From Deltaproteobacteria bacterium UBA1386 (lineage in GTDB: Bacteria > Desulfobacterota > Syntrophorhabdia > Syntrophorhabdales > Syntrophorhabdaceae): a stretch of DNA of 64,000 nt. The notes below the pieces were generated by a model. The model was given only the letters and a program-made list of their open reading frames with translations. It did not search any database and was not told the origin of the DNA. The number at the start of each line of letters is the position of its first letter. Within the stretch, counting starts at the first letter, position 1. The stretch is taken from NCBI GenBank assembly GCA_002305765.1, contig DBQU01000114.1:39750-103749 (forward strand). The letters run 5' to 3'. Position numbers and translations under genes: made by a program. This document shows, piece by piece, positions 8,863 to 18,113 of the stretch.

Positions 8863-10026
8863 TCACACCCTGAGCGGGACCCGCCCGGCGCCCGCACCCG
8901 CGCGCCCGTTCGGTGAGAACAGGGCCTCATACTGCGCGACCCATTTCCCGGATCCGTGCTCCCTGAGGACATACCTGAAACCTCTTTCCGAAAGCCCGCG
9001 TGCGAGCTCCCCGTCGGCGAGCACCTTGAAGAGGGCCTCCGAGAGCCTTGCGGGGTCATCGGACGGCACGAGAAGACCCGTATCGCCGTCGACGATGACG
9101 TCCCGTATACCCGGGACGTCCGTTCCCACCACGGGAAGACCGGCGGACATCGCTTCGAGGAGGGAAAGAGGCAGTCCTTCCCTGAAAGAGCTCAGGCAAT
9201 AGACATCCATGGTCTTCATGATCTCCGGGACGTCATCCCTGGCACCCAGGAGAAGCACCTTTCCCTTGAGGCCCGTCCCGGCGATGAGTCTTTCCAGGTC
9301 ATCCTTCCTCTTCCCTTCGCCGGCAATGACCAGTCTCGCGTCGCGCGCGCGTTCCGCGAGCAGACCGAACGCCCTTATGAGGTTGGGATAGTTCTTGTCC
9401 CACCTGAGGTTGCCGACGCACCCGATAACGCGGTCGTTCTCCCCTATTCCAAGTTCCCTCCGCTTCGCCCTCGTGTCGACATCCACCGCGAAACGGGTGT
9501 GGTCGACGGCATTGGTAAGGGTGAACACCTTCGCGTCGGGCAGGCGGAATTGCCGTTTGACGGCTTCGCTGACATCGGGGGATATCCCTATGACCCCATC
9601 GGCCAGACGCACGAGAACGCCCCCGAGAACACGCCAGGACCTGTCCATCACTTCGACCTCCCTGCGGCTGTGGACCGTGTAGAAGGTCCTGCAGCCATGA
9701 CGCCTTGCCCCGTAAGAACCGTAGAGGAAGGGTGTGAAATGGTGGGCGTTCACCACGCGGATCGCGTTGGCCCCGATGAAGTCCGAAACCTCTCGCATGA
9801 CGTTCAGCGCGTCCTGCCGTGCCGATCGTATCCGCGGCAGGACCGTGGGAACACCCATCCCCTCGAGTGTTTCGCGCAGGTCCCCGTCAATGAGAGCTGC
9901 CGCGAAGCAATTGAACCTCCCCCGGTCGAGACGACGGCACAGGTCCACCACGACCCGTTCCGACCCCCCGGTGCGGAAGGTCTGGAGGATGAAGAGGATG
10001 TTGGTCTTAGAGGAATGGTGGGTCAT
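8863..10026 (-). CDS. Glycosyltransferase family 4 (GT-B)
   Basis: The 387-residue protein has the GT4 arrangement. The N-terminal Rossmann domain carries TFRTGGSERVVVDL (donor-side glycine loop) and NAHHFTPFLYG. The C-terminal domain has VIGCVGNLRWDKNYPNLI, VIAGEG, and the EX7E motif (SFREGLPLSLLEAMSAGLPV). It lacks transmembrane segments and should act at the cytoplasmic face of the inner membrane, adding a sugar to the growing lipid-linked EPS unit. Donor and acceptor are unknown. It sits between a GT2 gene and the flippase with very short gaps, consistent with one transcript. Confidence 0.9.
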   Translation of the reverse strand: MTHHSSKTNILFILQTFRTGGSERVVVDLCRRLDRGRFNCFAAALIDGDLRETLEGMGVPTVLPRIRSARQDALNVMREVSDFIGANAIRVVNAHHFTPFLYGSYGARRHGCRTFYTVHSRREVEVMDRSWRVLGGVLVRLADGVIGISPDVSEAVKRQFRLPDAKVFTLTNAVDHTRFAVDVDTRAKRRELGIGENDRVIGCVGNLRWDKNYPNLIRAFGLLAERARDARLVIAGEGKRKDDLERLIAGTGLKGKVLLLGARDDVPEIMKTMDVYCLSSFREGLPLSLLEAMSAGLPVVGTDVPGIRDVIVDGDTGLLVPSDDPARLSEALFKVLADGELARGLSERGFRYVLREHGSGKWVAQYEALFSPNGRAGAGAGRVPLRV

Positions 10027-10032
10027 CGGTCT

Positions 10033-11199
10033 TTACCGTTGCGTTGCCCAGGTGGTGAATTTTTCTCCCTTGAGGAATTTGATCCAGCCGATGAGAATGG
10101 CGAGGTTCACGGCGCAGAAGGTATGTGCCGCGCGGGACGGACGCGTGAGGAAGGAGAGGGGGATGTTGAGGGACCCCGCGAACCACAGGACATAGAGGCA
10201 GGCCTGAAGGAGGAGGGTCGCTCCGTATACGCGCCCTCCGCCCGCAGCCACGATTAGGACATTGAGGACAAAGGCCGTGAAGAGCGCGAAGGGGACGAGG
10301 AACCGTATCAGCTTGTGCGAGGCGAGCTCGAAGGAGAAAAGAGGGTATCTGAAGGGGTTCAAAAGGGCCGAATGCCTGAAGATGGCGCGCAGCGACCTTG
10401 TCGTTATCCTCACGTGCCTCGCGAACTCACCGGACACGTCCGGGGCGGCGGGCTCGAGACAGAACGCGTCGGGGGCGAGGACTCCCCGGTAACCCTGCTG
10501 CACTATCCTCGCGGGTATGACGAGATCGTTTATGTCGCTGGCATCGAGAGGCCGGTAGAGAGACTTGCGGATGGCGAATATCGCGCCGTCCGCCCCGACG
10601 CAGGAGCCTATCCTGCCCTCGAGGGCCTTTGTGAGTCCCTCGACGCGGGTGTACAATCCGGCGGGAGACGGTCCGCCGTCACCTGCCGGTGGGAGGTATT
10701 CCGTCCTGCCCGTCACGAACCCGATCTTCCTGTCGGTGAACCTCTCCACCAGGCATCTAACCGCCCGGCGGTCGTAGCGCGAATTCGCATCGGAGAAAAC
10801 GATGATGTCACCTGCCGCCTGAGGCACGGCCCTGTTCAGACAGGCCGTCTTGCCGATGTGCCCCTCACAGCGTACGAGGACGATCCCCCGGTCCCTGTAC
10901 TTCCGCACGATATCGTCCGTCCCATCGCAGGACGCGTCGGAGATGACCACGATCTCGAGGAGTTCCTCCGGATAGTCGAGATCGAGAGAATTCACCAGTT
11001 TGTCTTCGATCACGGCCGCCTCGTTGTAGGCGGAAATGAGGAGGCTCACCTTCGGAAGACCATCCGTGCCCGAAGAGACGGGCCGGCTCGCCCTGAAAGC
11101 ACCGAGGACCGCGAGGACAACGGGATAGCCCGCGTAGGCGTAAAGAACGATGAGAACGGCCGCCCAGAAAACCGTGGTTACGTATGCCGGAACATCCAT
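10033..11199 (-). CDS. Membrane-anchored glycosyltransferase family 2
   Basis: A 388-residue protein with an N-terminal transmembrane helix (about 8-30), a GT2 catalytic domain and two or three C-terminal membrane segments. The GT-A motifs are KVSLLISAYNEA, a VVISDASCDGTDDI acidic loop, the metal-binding DAN in FSDANSRYD, and a GADGAIFAIR acceptor loop. The true start is the ATG at 11199, three bases after the upstream stop. Upstream in-frame sequence lies inside the aminotransferase gene. The topology resembles processive or polyprenyl-linked GT2 enzymes. It is part of the EPS transcript. Confidence 0.88.
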   Translation of the reverse strand: MDVPAYVTTVFWAAVLIVLYAYAGYPVVLAVLGAFRASRPVSSGTDGLPKVSLLISAYNEAAVIEDKLVNSLDLDYPEELLEIVVISDASCDGTDDIVRKYRDRGIVLVRCEGHIGKTACLNRAVPQAAGDIIVFSDANSRYDRRAVRCLVERFTDRKIGFVTGRTEYLPPAGDGGPSPAGLYTRVEGLTKALEGRIGSCVGADGAIFAIRKSLYRPLDASDINDLVIPARIVQQGYRGVLAPDAFCLEPAAPDVSGEFARHVRITTRSLRAIFRHSALLNPFRYPLFSFELASHKLIRFLVPFALFTAFVLNVLIVAAGGGRVYGATLLLQACLYVLWFAGSLNIPLSFLTRPSRAAHTFCAVNLAILIGWIKFLKGEKFTTWATQR

Positions 11200-11201
11200 G
11201 G

Positions 11202-12461
11202 TCACACCCTTTCCTTCCCCGTCATGCCGGGCACGGTCATATCGACACTGAGGACGCCGCTTCGGACCCCTATAGACCGCACCGGCTTGAGAAGGCGGGC
11301 CATCTCCTCCCGGTCCCCATCCCTGACATAACGGTGCAGGGGCAGCGTTATGAGGCGGTCCGCGACAAGGCGGGCCGCGGGAAAGGTCGATCCGGCGAAA
11401 CGGTGCGCTATCTGGGGGATCTCGTTTACCGGCGAGGGGTACATCGTGGTTATCCCCAGGCCCAATTTCTTCGCGGTCCTGCATACCCTTTGCCGGCGCT
11501 CCCGGCTTTCCGTCATGAAGGGAAGCCTCAGGTAGCCGGCGGACGACACGTCGCCCGCGATCCGGGCGGCATCGAGCATCCGGCAGAGCATCGCCGCCTG
11601 CCTTTTCCGGACGGACATGGCGGCCTCCAGACGGCGGCGCCAGGTCATGCACAACCCGGCCTGCATGGAAGAGAACCTCATGACCGGGAACCGGCTGTCG
11701 AAGACGGTCTGGCCGAGGTGCAGGAAAGGAAGGGCCGCGGGCAGGGAGTACAGGAGAGGATGGATAAAGAGGCTCATCGCCGCCGCTTTCAGGTATTCTC
11801 CAGCCTGCGTCGCCCTGCCGGGGAATGGCAGCGACGAGAATTCCCTCTCTATCGCTCCGGCTATCACGTCGGAGGCGGTGATGATGATCCCCCCCGATCC
11901 GCAGGCGACAGGCTTTCCGCGTCCCAGGCTGAAAAGACCGACGTCGCCGATGGTTCCCAGGAACCTCCCGTCACACCTGCCGCCCATTGCCTGGGCCGCG
12001 TCCTCCAGAACGAAGACACCCCTGTCCCTGCAAAGATCCACGATACTCCCCATGGCTGAAGGGATACCGAAGAGATGATCGGGGACGACACAGAGCGTCT
12101 TCTCGTTGACGCTTTTCCCGAGAAGTGTGCCGTTGAGATCGAGCGACGAGGCGTCGATGTCGCACAGGGCGACCTCGAGCCCCGCGCGGACGATGGCGGA
12201 TGGAACGGAAAAGCACGTGTACGCGGGTATGAGGACCTCCGTCCTGTCGGGCTCAAGCGATCGCAACGCGCGGAGGATGACGTACAGGGCGGCCTTGCCG
12301 GACGAGGTGAACCAGGCGTGTCTCACACCGAAGTATCCCGTGATCTCCTCCTTGAGCCTTCTGAGGTATTTCTCCCCTGCGAAGAAACCTTTGAGCCCCC
12401 TCCAGAGGTCCGCGGGGCGGAGGGGAGCTGCGGTCGGGGATAGGGTTCGCCGGATCCTCAT
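11202..12461 (-). CDS. DegT/DnrJ/EryC1/StrS-family aminotransferase
   Basis: This 419-residue PLP-dependent protein resembles sugar aminotransferases. The fold markers are FTSSGKAALYVILRAL (PLP phosphate site), LIPAYTC, VLEDAAQAMGG (Asp154 to the PLP ring nitrogen) and LFSLGRGKPVACGSGG, where Lys183 is the expected Schiff-base lysine. The usual HPTK context is replaced by GRGK, so it is a divergent member. The likely role is making an amino sugar for the EPS; the nucleotide-sugar substrate is unknown. The ATG at 12461 is preceded by GGAAG, and the extra in-frame codons up to 12677 fall inside the FemAB gene. Confidence 0.82.
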   Translation of the reverse strand: MRIRRTLSPTAAPLRPADLWRGLKGFFAGEKYLRRLKEEITGYFGVRHAWFTSSGKAALYVILRALRSLEPDRTEVLIPAYTCFSVPSAIVRAGLEVALCDIDASSLDLNGTLLGKSVNEKTLCVVPDHLFGIPSAMGSIVDLCRDRGVFVLEDAAQAMGGRCDGRFLGTIGDVGLFSLGRGKPVACGSGGIIITASDVIAGAIEREFSSLPFPGRATQAGEYLKAAAMSLFIHPLLYSLPAALPFLHLGQTVFDSRFPVMRFSSMQAGLCMTWRRRLEAAMSVRKRQAAMLCRMLDAARIAGDVSSAGYLRLPFMTESRERRQRVCRTAKKLGLGITTMYPSPVNEIPQIAHRFAGSTFPAARLVADRLITLPLHRYVRDGDREEMARLLKPVRSIGVRSGVLSVDMTVPGMTGKERV

Positions 12462-12502
12462 CAGCTGTGTCTTCCGTGGCAGGGATAGTCCGTCATGGTA
12501 CG

Positions 12503-13537
12503 CTAGGGAAGGTTCTTCACGAGGGGCGGGCCTATGAGCCGCGTGAGCCCCAGGGGAAGATGCTGCCATATCCTGATCGCCAATCCGTACTTCGGATTGC
12601 GCGGGTTGATCTCCGGCATCGGCCGGCCGTTTCTCAACCAGTAATGCCAGTACAGCTGCGCTGGTTTTGCGCCCCACTGCTCTTTGAACCTGTAGGTGCC
12701 TTCATCGGGAGTGGAACGGCCGAAGTCAAAGACCCTGTAGCCCGCGTCGCAGGCAAACCCCAGCACGGTGGCATACAGGAGCATGTTGGGACCGTAACGG
12801 TTGAAGTCCTTAAGCGACGACGCCCAGGGGATCTCCAGCGTATCCCTGAACCCGACGATCATCCCCGAGGCCACCGGCATTCCCTCCCTCGTGTACACCG
12901 TGCATATCCGGGCCGCGTCAGGGAACCTTTCGAGTATGGCGCGGAAGAACCTCCTGGAATAGACCGGCGTCCCCAGGTCCCTCATGTTCCGCGAGAAAAC
13001 GCTGTGGAAACTCCCGAGTTCTTCCTGCCCGCCCATGCGGGCAACCATCCCCTCCTTTACCGCTCTTCGCACCTGGCTCCTCAGTTTTGAAGGGAAAGAG
13101 GCATTGAGCTCCTCCTTCGTCCCGGGAAGCGCGAGCCTCATGGACACCTTCGATGTCTTGACGGGAACCCCGGGGAGGAGGTCCTCGGAATGCCTCAGCT
13201 CCAGGTGGGCCATTCCCCGCGTCCGGGCGAAGCGCGCGGCCTCTTCGAAAAGACCGTCACGGATGCCGTCGCTGTCGGCACATATGCCGCCGTAGTTGAA
13301 GAAGGGCAGGGAGACCGCGAAGTTGCCGAAAAGGAGGCTGTTCAGGTGGACCAGGGGCAGTATTCCATCGATCGCGCCCGCCTCATCCCTCGACAGGAGA
13401 TAGAAGGTCCTGTGCCCGAAGCTTTCTTCGATGACGTCCTTCCAACCGGTCAGGTGGTAGCAGCTCGCGCTGTTGTGGTCCACGACGTAACGGTCCCAGT
13501 CGTCACGGTCGGATTCGTTATAAAAGTGAACTGTCAT
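12503..13537 (-). CDS. FemAB-like GNAT protein, PEP-CTERM/XrtA EPS-associated type
   Basis: The 344-residue protein has two GNAT-like halves as in FemABX aminoacyltransferases. Motifs include SCYHLTGWKDVIEESFGHR near the N-terminus, FPSKLRSQVRRAVKEG in the middle and YRVFDFGRSTPDEGTYRFK near the C-terminus. The last is characteristic of the FemAB family found in exosortase-linked EPS loci (a model I know as TIGR03019). Its biochemical role is not established; transfer of an amino acid or acyl group to an EPS sugar is the usual guess. It is cytoplasmic, without membrane segments. Confidence 0.85.
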   Translation of the reverse strand: MTVHFYNESDRDDWDRYVVDHNSASCYHLTGWKDVIEESFGHRTFYLLSRDEAGAIDGILPLVHLNSLLFGNFAVSLPFFNYGGICADSDGIRDGLFEEAARFARTRGMAHLELRHSEDLLPGVPVKTSKVSMRLALPGTKEELNASFPSKLRSQVRRAVKEGMVARMGGQEELGSFHSVFSRNMRDLGTPVYSRRFFRAILERFPDAARICTVYTREGMPVASGMIVGFRDTLEIPWASSLKDFNRYGPNMLLYATVLGFACDAGYRVFDFGRSTPDEGTYRFKEQWGAKPAQLYWHYWLRNGRPMPEINPRNPKYGLAIRIWQHLPLGLTRLIGPPLVKNLP

Positions 13538-13576
13538 GTCTCTCCTCGATGCGTCTCGGAAGGAAGCGGCGGGCGC

Positions 13577-14617
13577 TCAGATCACGTCCGTGTCTCCATA
13601 GGCAATGTTCCAGCTGTCGGGCAGAAGAAAGACCTTGTCAAGGTCCGGGTCCGAGAACACCCGCCCTCCGAACACGAGGGGCGAGAAGGGTATGCTCCTG
13701 AACCCGCAGGACGTGAAGACGAAGCGAAAGAAACCGGCGTCGTGCCCGTAGAACTCGATCTTCTGCGCCGATGAGCGCGCGTAATAATTGACGATATGAT
13801 CCAGCAGCAAGAGGGACGGCACTTCATCGTTGTCCCTGTGGATAAGGTCACAGATGGCGATGGCGTTGCCGCAATCCCGCGTTATCAGAAGGGCCCGGGG
13901 TATCCCGCCTGTTCTCACCGTGTGGAAGAGATACGTGACATCCGGATGGCTCTCGTACCGCCATCTGAGGTATTGGGGGTCCTTCCACAGGGCCAGGACC
14001 TCGTATGTCCTCTTGTTGCGCAAAAGATCTTCCAGGCCATCGGGCAACGAAGACGACACGGATATTTCAAAGTCCCCGCGGTGGCGCAACCTTCGCGCGC
14101 GCATCCGCAACGCCGACGAGACGCCGCCCAGACATTTGAACACCCGGTCCGGACCGGAACCCCAGAGCTTCCCGAACCCGATCCGGAAGAAGAAATAACT
14201 CAGGTTCACGATCTTGCACCATCCCGAGTACCTGACGAGCCCGGGATATGACAGCCTGTTGGGAACACCGTACGTCGCCTTGAGGCCATCGGCAGCGGTG
14301 AGCTGATAGCAGTAGTCCATCAGGCGGGCACAATACCCGTTCCGTCGCATGCCGGAGCGCACCATCGCGTCCCCCGACTGGCCGGCCTCGATCCGCCGCC
14401 CCCTCAGGCACAGGTCCCCCCGCGCAACACCGTAATGCGCGACGATCTCGTTTCCCGTCACACCCACGACGGGCCATCCGCCGCCCCAGGGATTGTCATT
14501 GTATTGCCAGTACCACTCACCAGCCGTCCTGTTCCTTCCGAAGACCTCGGCGAAGAGCTTCAGGATGCCCGGCTCGTCACCAACGGCATACCGTCTTATG
14601 GACAGGTCCTGTTGCAT
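13577..14617 (-). CDS. GNAT-family acyltransferase
   Basis: A 346-residue protein with a GNAT-like N-terminal half: QDLSIRRYAVGDEPGILKLF, then a WYWQYNDNPWGG motif and SGDAMVRSGMRRNGYCARLM resembling the acetyl-CoA-binding region. The C-terminal half is less conserved. The ATG at 14617 lies just after the upstream TGA with a GGGAGG Shine-Dalgarno; in-frame codons up to 14866 overlap the deacetylase gene. In this context it probably acylates a sugar amino group or hydroxyl. The acyl donor and target are not visible. Confidence 0.75.
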   Translation of the reverse strand: MQQDLSIRRYAVGDEPGILKLFAEVFGRNRTAGEWYWQYNDNPWGGGWPVVGVTGNEIVAHYGVARGDLCLRGRRIEAGQSGDAMVRSGMRRNGYCARLMDYCYQLTAADGLKATYGVPNRLSYPGLVRYSGWCKIVNLSYFFFRIGFGKLWGSGPDRVFKCLGGVSSALRMRARRLRHRGDFEISVSSSLPDGLEDLLRNKRTYEVLALWKDPQYLRWRYESHPDVTYLFHTVRTGGIPRALLITRDCGNAIAICDLIHRDNDEVPSLLLLDHIVNYYARSSAQKIEFYGHDAGFFRFVFTSCGFRSIPFSPLVFGGRVFSDPDLDKVFLLPDSWNIAYGDTDVI

Positions 14618-14619
14618 CG

Positions 14620-15582
14620 TCAGTGATCCTCCCTTATGTCTTTCAGCGCAATGAAATTCCAGCCGGCGTCCCGCGCGTACTGAAGGAACATCCCGATGTT
14701 GAGCAGGAACCTCCGCAGGTCTTTCCCGTCCCGCACGAAGGGGCTCTTTCCGGGAAGGAGCGATGTCGAATGAAAACACATGTTGAGGAACGACGTTCCG
14801 TGGCGCACCAATCGCTCCGCAAGCAGGAGCATGTCCTCTCCCGAGCTCAGTTCGGGAGAGAGCCACCGAAGGTTGATGAGGCGGCTGTGCTCCAGCAGGC
14901 CTATGCCTTTAAGGCGCCTGGTGAGGTTCCCTTTCATGACGTACCTGAAGACCTTTCCGCAAAGCTCGGCGTTCTTCTGAAAAAAGCCCGTTGTCGGCGG
15001 CGCCTCCAGTAGACTGCCATCCTCCGCAGGTTCAAGGATGCTCGCGGGGTTCAGGCGGTACGGGTGCCGCGGAGCGCCGAAGAAATCCGGCCCTCCATAG
15101 TCGGACCAATCGACAAGGGGCGTGACGGAGCTGTCCACCCTGTAACCCAGGTCCTGAATGCTTCGCGCGACGGCGGGACCGAAGCCCCACCTGCCGGCGC
15201 GGAAACTCACCGGCGCCATCCCGAATCGGGCCACAAAAGTTTCGTGAAGGTTCTCCATCTTCCTCCTGACGGCGTCTTCCTCGAGATTACACAGCATGGT
15301 CGCCTTCACGCTCGCATTGTCCCCGTAGGGCGGCGTGTTCCAGGGATGGCAGTGGGTTCCCAGTTCACACCCGCCTTTCTCCCGAATGTCTCGAAGCAGA
15401 CGGCTCGCACGGTCGTCGATCACGACAGGGTAATCCACGAGGTATGTCGGAATGGCACCGTACCGGTCGAAGATGTCCTGCACCAGCGGAATGGAATCTA
15501 TGTTGTCCACGGGACAGGGGGCCGGCGTGTATTCGCCCCAGAGGTCTTCCTCGGTATCTATGGTAATGGCAACCTTAACCAT
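14620..15582 (-). CDS. Polysaccharide deacetylase-like protein (NodB fold)
   Basis: A 320-residue protein beginning VKVAITIDTEED, the first NodB motif with metal-binding aspartate. Next comes ELGTHCHPWNTPP, which supplies the two-histidine motif. A catalytic arginine candidate is in SFRAGRWGFG, and MCFHSTSL near the C-terminus supplies the last histidine. There is no signal peptide, so it probably acts in the cytoplasm or at the inner membrane. The family removes N-acetyl groups from sugars. It is one of two deacetylases in tandem, and this copy is the more divergent. Confidence 0.82.
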   Translation of the reverse strand: MVKVAITIDTEEDLWGEYTPAPCPVDNIDSIPLVQDIFDRYGAIPTYLVDYPVVIDDRASRLLRDIREKGGCELGTHCHPWNTPPYGDNASVKATMLCNLEEDAVRRKMENLHETFVARFGMAPVSFRAGRWGFGPAVARSIQDLGYRVDSSVTPLVDWSDYGGPDFFGAPRHPYRLNPASILEPAEDGSLLEAPPTTGFFQKNAELCGKVFRYVMKGNLTRRLKGIGLLEHSRLINLRWLSPELSSGEDMLLLAERLVRHGTSFLNMCFHSTSLLPGKSPFVRDGKDLRRFLLNIGMFLQYARDAGWNFIALKDIREDH

Positions 15583-15629
15583 GTCGCTTCAAAGGATATC
15601 CACCGCGGTACCCTTCATTCCGCGCGGTG

Positions 15630-16556
15630 TCAAAGGGCCGGAACTGCTTCCCGGAGGCGCCCCGGTCCATGTTCTTCCCGGGCCCCTTCGTATTCACTGA
15701 CCCCCAGATAGCGAGAGCATGAAATGAAGCGGTTCTCCCGGAAGGCAACGAGAAAGTGTTCCAGTCTGTGGAGGGTCCTGTCGAGATTGAGGTAGTGCCT
15801 GAAGGCGCTGACCCACCCTATGCCGGAGGTTTGACGGGGCTGTCCCGGATCCACCTCCCAGGGGTGACAGTAGAAGACGTATTGTCCTTCCTTTTGGAGG
15901 ATGCGGGCGACGCCATGCTCAAAGAGGGCCGTCGGCCAGAGTCTGAAATAGCCGCCGCCTGCCCACGGGACGGTCCGCCCCATGACCGTGAGGTTGCTCA
16001 CCGGCAGTTCCACGATGCCGCTGTCCGCCACGAGATGCCCCGCGGTGCCCCACCGGAGGCCTTCGGCCCGTCCGTACCGGCCGTTGAGACCGAAACTGTT
16101 GTAACTTGAATCGTAGGCAAAACCAAGCTCCGCCAGGATGTCCGTAAGTTCCCGCGTGATGGAGAAATTCGGCGCCCGGTAACCCGCCGGGGCCTCTCCG
16201 GTGATGTCCCCAAGCAGCGACCTGCTCATCTCGATGTCCCTGCGAAGGGAAGCGCCCGTGAGCTCGCGGCACAGCCGGTGGGAGTAGCCGTGTGAAGCTA
16301 TCTCGTGGCCGGCACGCGCCACCTCCCGGACAAGCCCCCGGCAGCGCTCGGCCACCCAGCCGAGGACAAAGAACGTCGCCTCCACACGGCACGCGTCGAA
16401 GAGCTCGAGAAGCCCGTGCACGTTCCTTTCGACGCGCAGTTCGCAGGAATCCCACGTTTCCGGGGGGAACAGGGGCCGAAGGTTCTCGACCTGGAACCAG
16501 TCCTCGAGATCGACGGTGACCATTACGGGCTTTGCCTCTTTCTGTCGTGAGTCCAT
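15630..16556 (-). CDS. Polysaccharide deacetylase, XrtA/PEP-CTERM EPS type
   Basis: A 308-residue NodB-fold protein. Motif 1 is VTVDLEDWFQVEN (Asp16, Glu18, Asp19), motif 2 is EIASHGYSHRLC (two histidines), motif 3 is AGYRAPNFSIT, and the C-terminal catalytic His is in FYCHPWEVDP. The DLEDWFQ form and the IGWVSAFRHYLNLD segment are typical of the deacetylase subfamily linked to exosortase EPS loci (which I recall as TIGR03006). The start at 16556 follows the upstream stop by five bases. It probably de-N-acetylates the lipid-linked or nascent EPS. Confidence 0.88.
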   Translation of the reverse strand: MDSRQKEAKPVMVTVDLEDWFQVENLRPLFPPETWDSCELRVERNVHGLLELFDACRVEATFFVLGWVAERCRGLVREVARAGHEIASHGYSHRLCRELTGASLRRDIEMSRSLLGDITGEAPAGYRAPNFSITRELTDILAELGFAYDSSYNSFGLNGRYGRAEGLRWGTAGHLVADSGIVELPVSNLTVMGRTVPWAGGGYFRLWPTALFEHGVARILQKEGQYVFYCHPWEVDPGQPRQTSGIGWVSAFRHYLNLDRTLHRLEHFLVAFRENRFISCSRYLGVSEYEGAREEHGPGRLREAVPAL

Positions 16557-16561
16557 AATAC

Positions 16562-18091
16562 CTATCGCGACCCGTCCTTCAGGAGGACCACGCCGATGGT
16601 GCGCAGGAGGATCTTGAGGTCGAGAAAGATGGACATGTTCTTGACATAGTAGAGGTCGTACTCGAGCTTGATGTTCGCGTCCTCCACCGACGCCCCGTAC
16701 CGGTAGTTTATCTGCGCCCACCCCGTCAGGCCCGGCTTCACGGTGTGACGCACATAGTAGTAGGGCAGTTCGTCTTCCAGGAGGTCGACGAACTCCGGCC
16801 TCTCGGGGCGCGGCCCCACGAGGCTCATGTCCCCCCTGAAGATATTCCAGATCTGGGGGATCTCATCGATGTGGGTAAGGCGCAGGACCTTGCCCACCCT
16901 TGTGACCCGGGGGTCCTTCACCGCGGCCCACCGCGCGCCGGCCTTCTCGCATCCGTATTCCATGGACCTGAACTTGTAGATCGTGAAAACCTGCCGGTCC
17001 TTTCCCACCCTCTGCTGGGTGTAGAAGACCGGGCCGGGGGAATCGAGCTTGATGGCGATGACGGCGAGAGCTATCACCGGGCTCATGAGCAGCAGGATCA
17101 GCCCGGAGGCAAAAAAATCGAGGAGGCGCTTGAGCTTCTGCGCGTAGTCGGCGCGAAGAAGGTAAAAACCTTGCGCGAAGAGGAGCCATTGGTCGGCGAT
17201 GCCGCGCACCGGGATCCGACCCGTCAGCGCCTCGTAGACGTCGGCCATGTCGCGGACGTCGATCCCCTTGAGGCGGGCGTCGAGTATGGTGCGTATCAAT
17301 CGCACGGACCGGTTCTTCGGTATCGCCAGAATGACCGTGTGCGCCCCCGCACCTGCCGCGGCCTCGAGAAGCTGGTCGCTGGTGCCCATGATGGCAGGGT
17401 ATTTTTCCGCGTCGATCTCCACAAGATTGTCGTCGAGGAACCCTTTCACTTCGTACGGCGACAGGGGAGATCTGAGCAGCCTGCAGATCGTCCTGCCGCA
17501 GAACCCGGCCCCGAGGATCAGCGTCGGAGTCCTCGGACCGGTCTTCTGGAAAACGATCCCGTAGCTCCATCGCCAGAGATTGAGGAAGTACCAGGCGAGA
17601 GAGGCCTCGATGATCATGACGCCCCTGCCATATGGACCCAGCGGAACGACGTAGAAGACGCAGATGGCAAGAAAGGTCCCGAGGGCCACCGCTATGGCGC
17701 TGCGAAAGGTAGTCTCCCAGGAACGGAATACACGCTCCACATTGTAGAGGTCGAAGATGTAGAGGGCAAGCGGGTACAGCATAAGGGTGGAAACGGGTCC
17801 GATGGAATAGTGGAGAAGGGCCTTCCACCCGAAACCCACCCTGAGTCCGATGGCCGCGATGATGGCCAGAGAGATGGAAACGACGTCGCCGAGAAGCAAG
17901 AGCCAGCGGTACCTGGGAAACCCCAGCGGCACCTCCACGTCGGCCTGTGGCTTCTTCCCGCCCTGTCCTTCCGCCGCGGCGGCTTCCAGGGGGTCCAGGC
18001 CGCGGCTTATCTCGACCCGGCCCGCAGGAAGGTATCCCTGGACCGGCGGGCGGTAGGGAACCCCGGTCTCGTGGTTCAGATATTTTTCCAT
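16562..18091 (-). CDS. EPS-initiating polyprenyl sugar-phosphate transferase (EpsB/WbaP type)
   Basis: A 509-residue membrane protein. The N-terminal half has four to five transmembrane helices and a CoA-binding/NDP-sugar Rossmann-like domain (TPTLILGAGFCGRTI). A membrane helix about residues 335-355 leads into the bacterial sugar transferase domain with VFYTQQRVGKDRQVFTIYKF, THIDEIPQIWNI and SLVGPRPERPEFV. It transfers a sugar-1-phosphate to undecaprenyl phosphate and so starts EPS unit synthesis. The architecture matches the exosortase-linked EpsB subgroup. It starts 22 bases after the P-loop gene. Confidence 0.92.
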   Translation of the reverse strand: MEKYLNHETGVPYRPPVQGYLPAGRVEISRGLDPLEAAAAEGQGGKKPQADVEVPLGFPRYRWLLLLGDVVSISLAIIAAIGLRVGFGWKALLHYSIGPVSTLMLYPLALYIFDLYNVERVFRSWETTFRSAIAVALGTFLAICVFYVVPLGPYGRGVMIIEASLAWYFLNLWRWSYGIVFQKTGPRTPTLILGAGFCGRTICRLLRSPLSPYEVKGFLDDNLVEIDAEKYPAIMGTSDQLLEAAAGAGAHTVILAIPKNRSVRLIRTILDARLKGIDVRDMADVYEALTGRIPVRGIADQWLLFAQGFYLLRADYAQKLKRLLDFFASGLILLLMSPVIALAVIAIKLDSPGPVFYTQQRVGKDRQVFTIYKFRSMEYGCEKAGARWAAVKDPRVTRVGKVLRLTHIDEIPQIWNIFRGDMSLVGPRPERPEFVDLLEDELPYYYVRHTVKPGLTGWAQINYRYGASVEDANIKLEYDLYYVKNMSIFLDLKILLRTIGVVLLKDGSR

Positions 18092-18113
18092 GTCCTTTCC
18101 CCGTCCCTCCCCG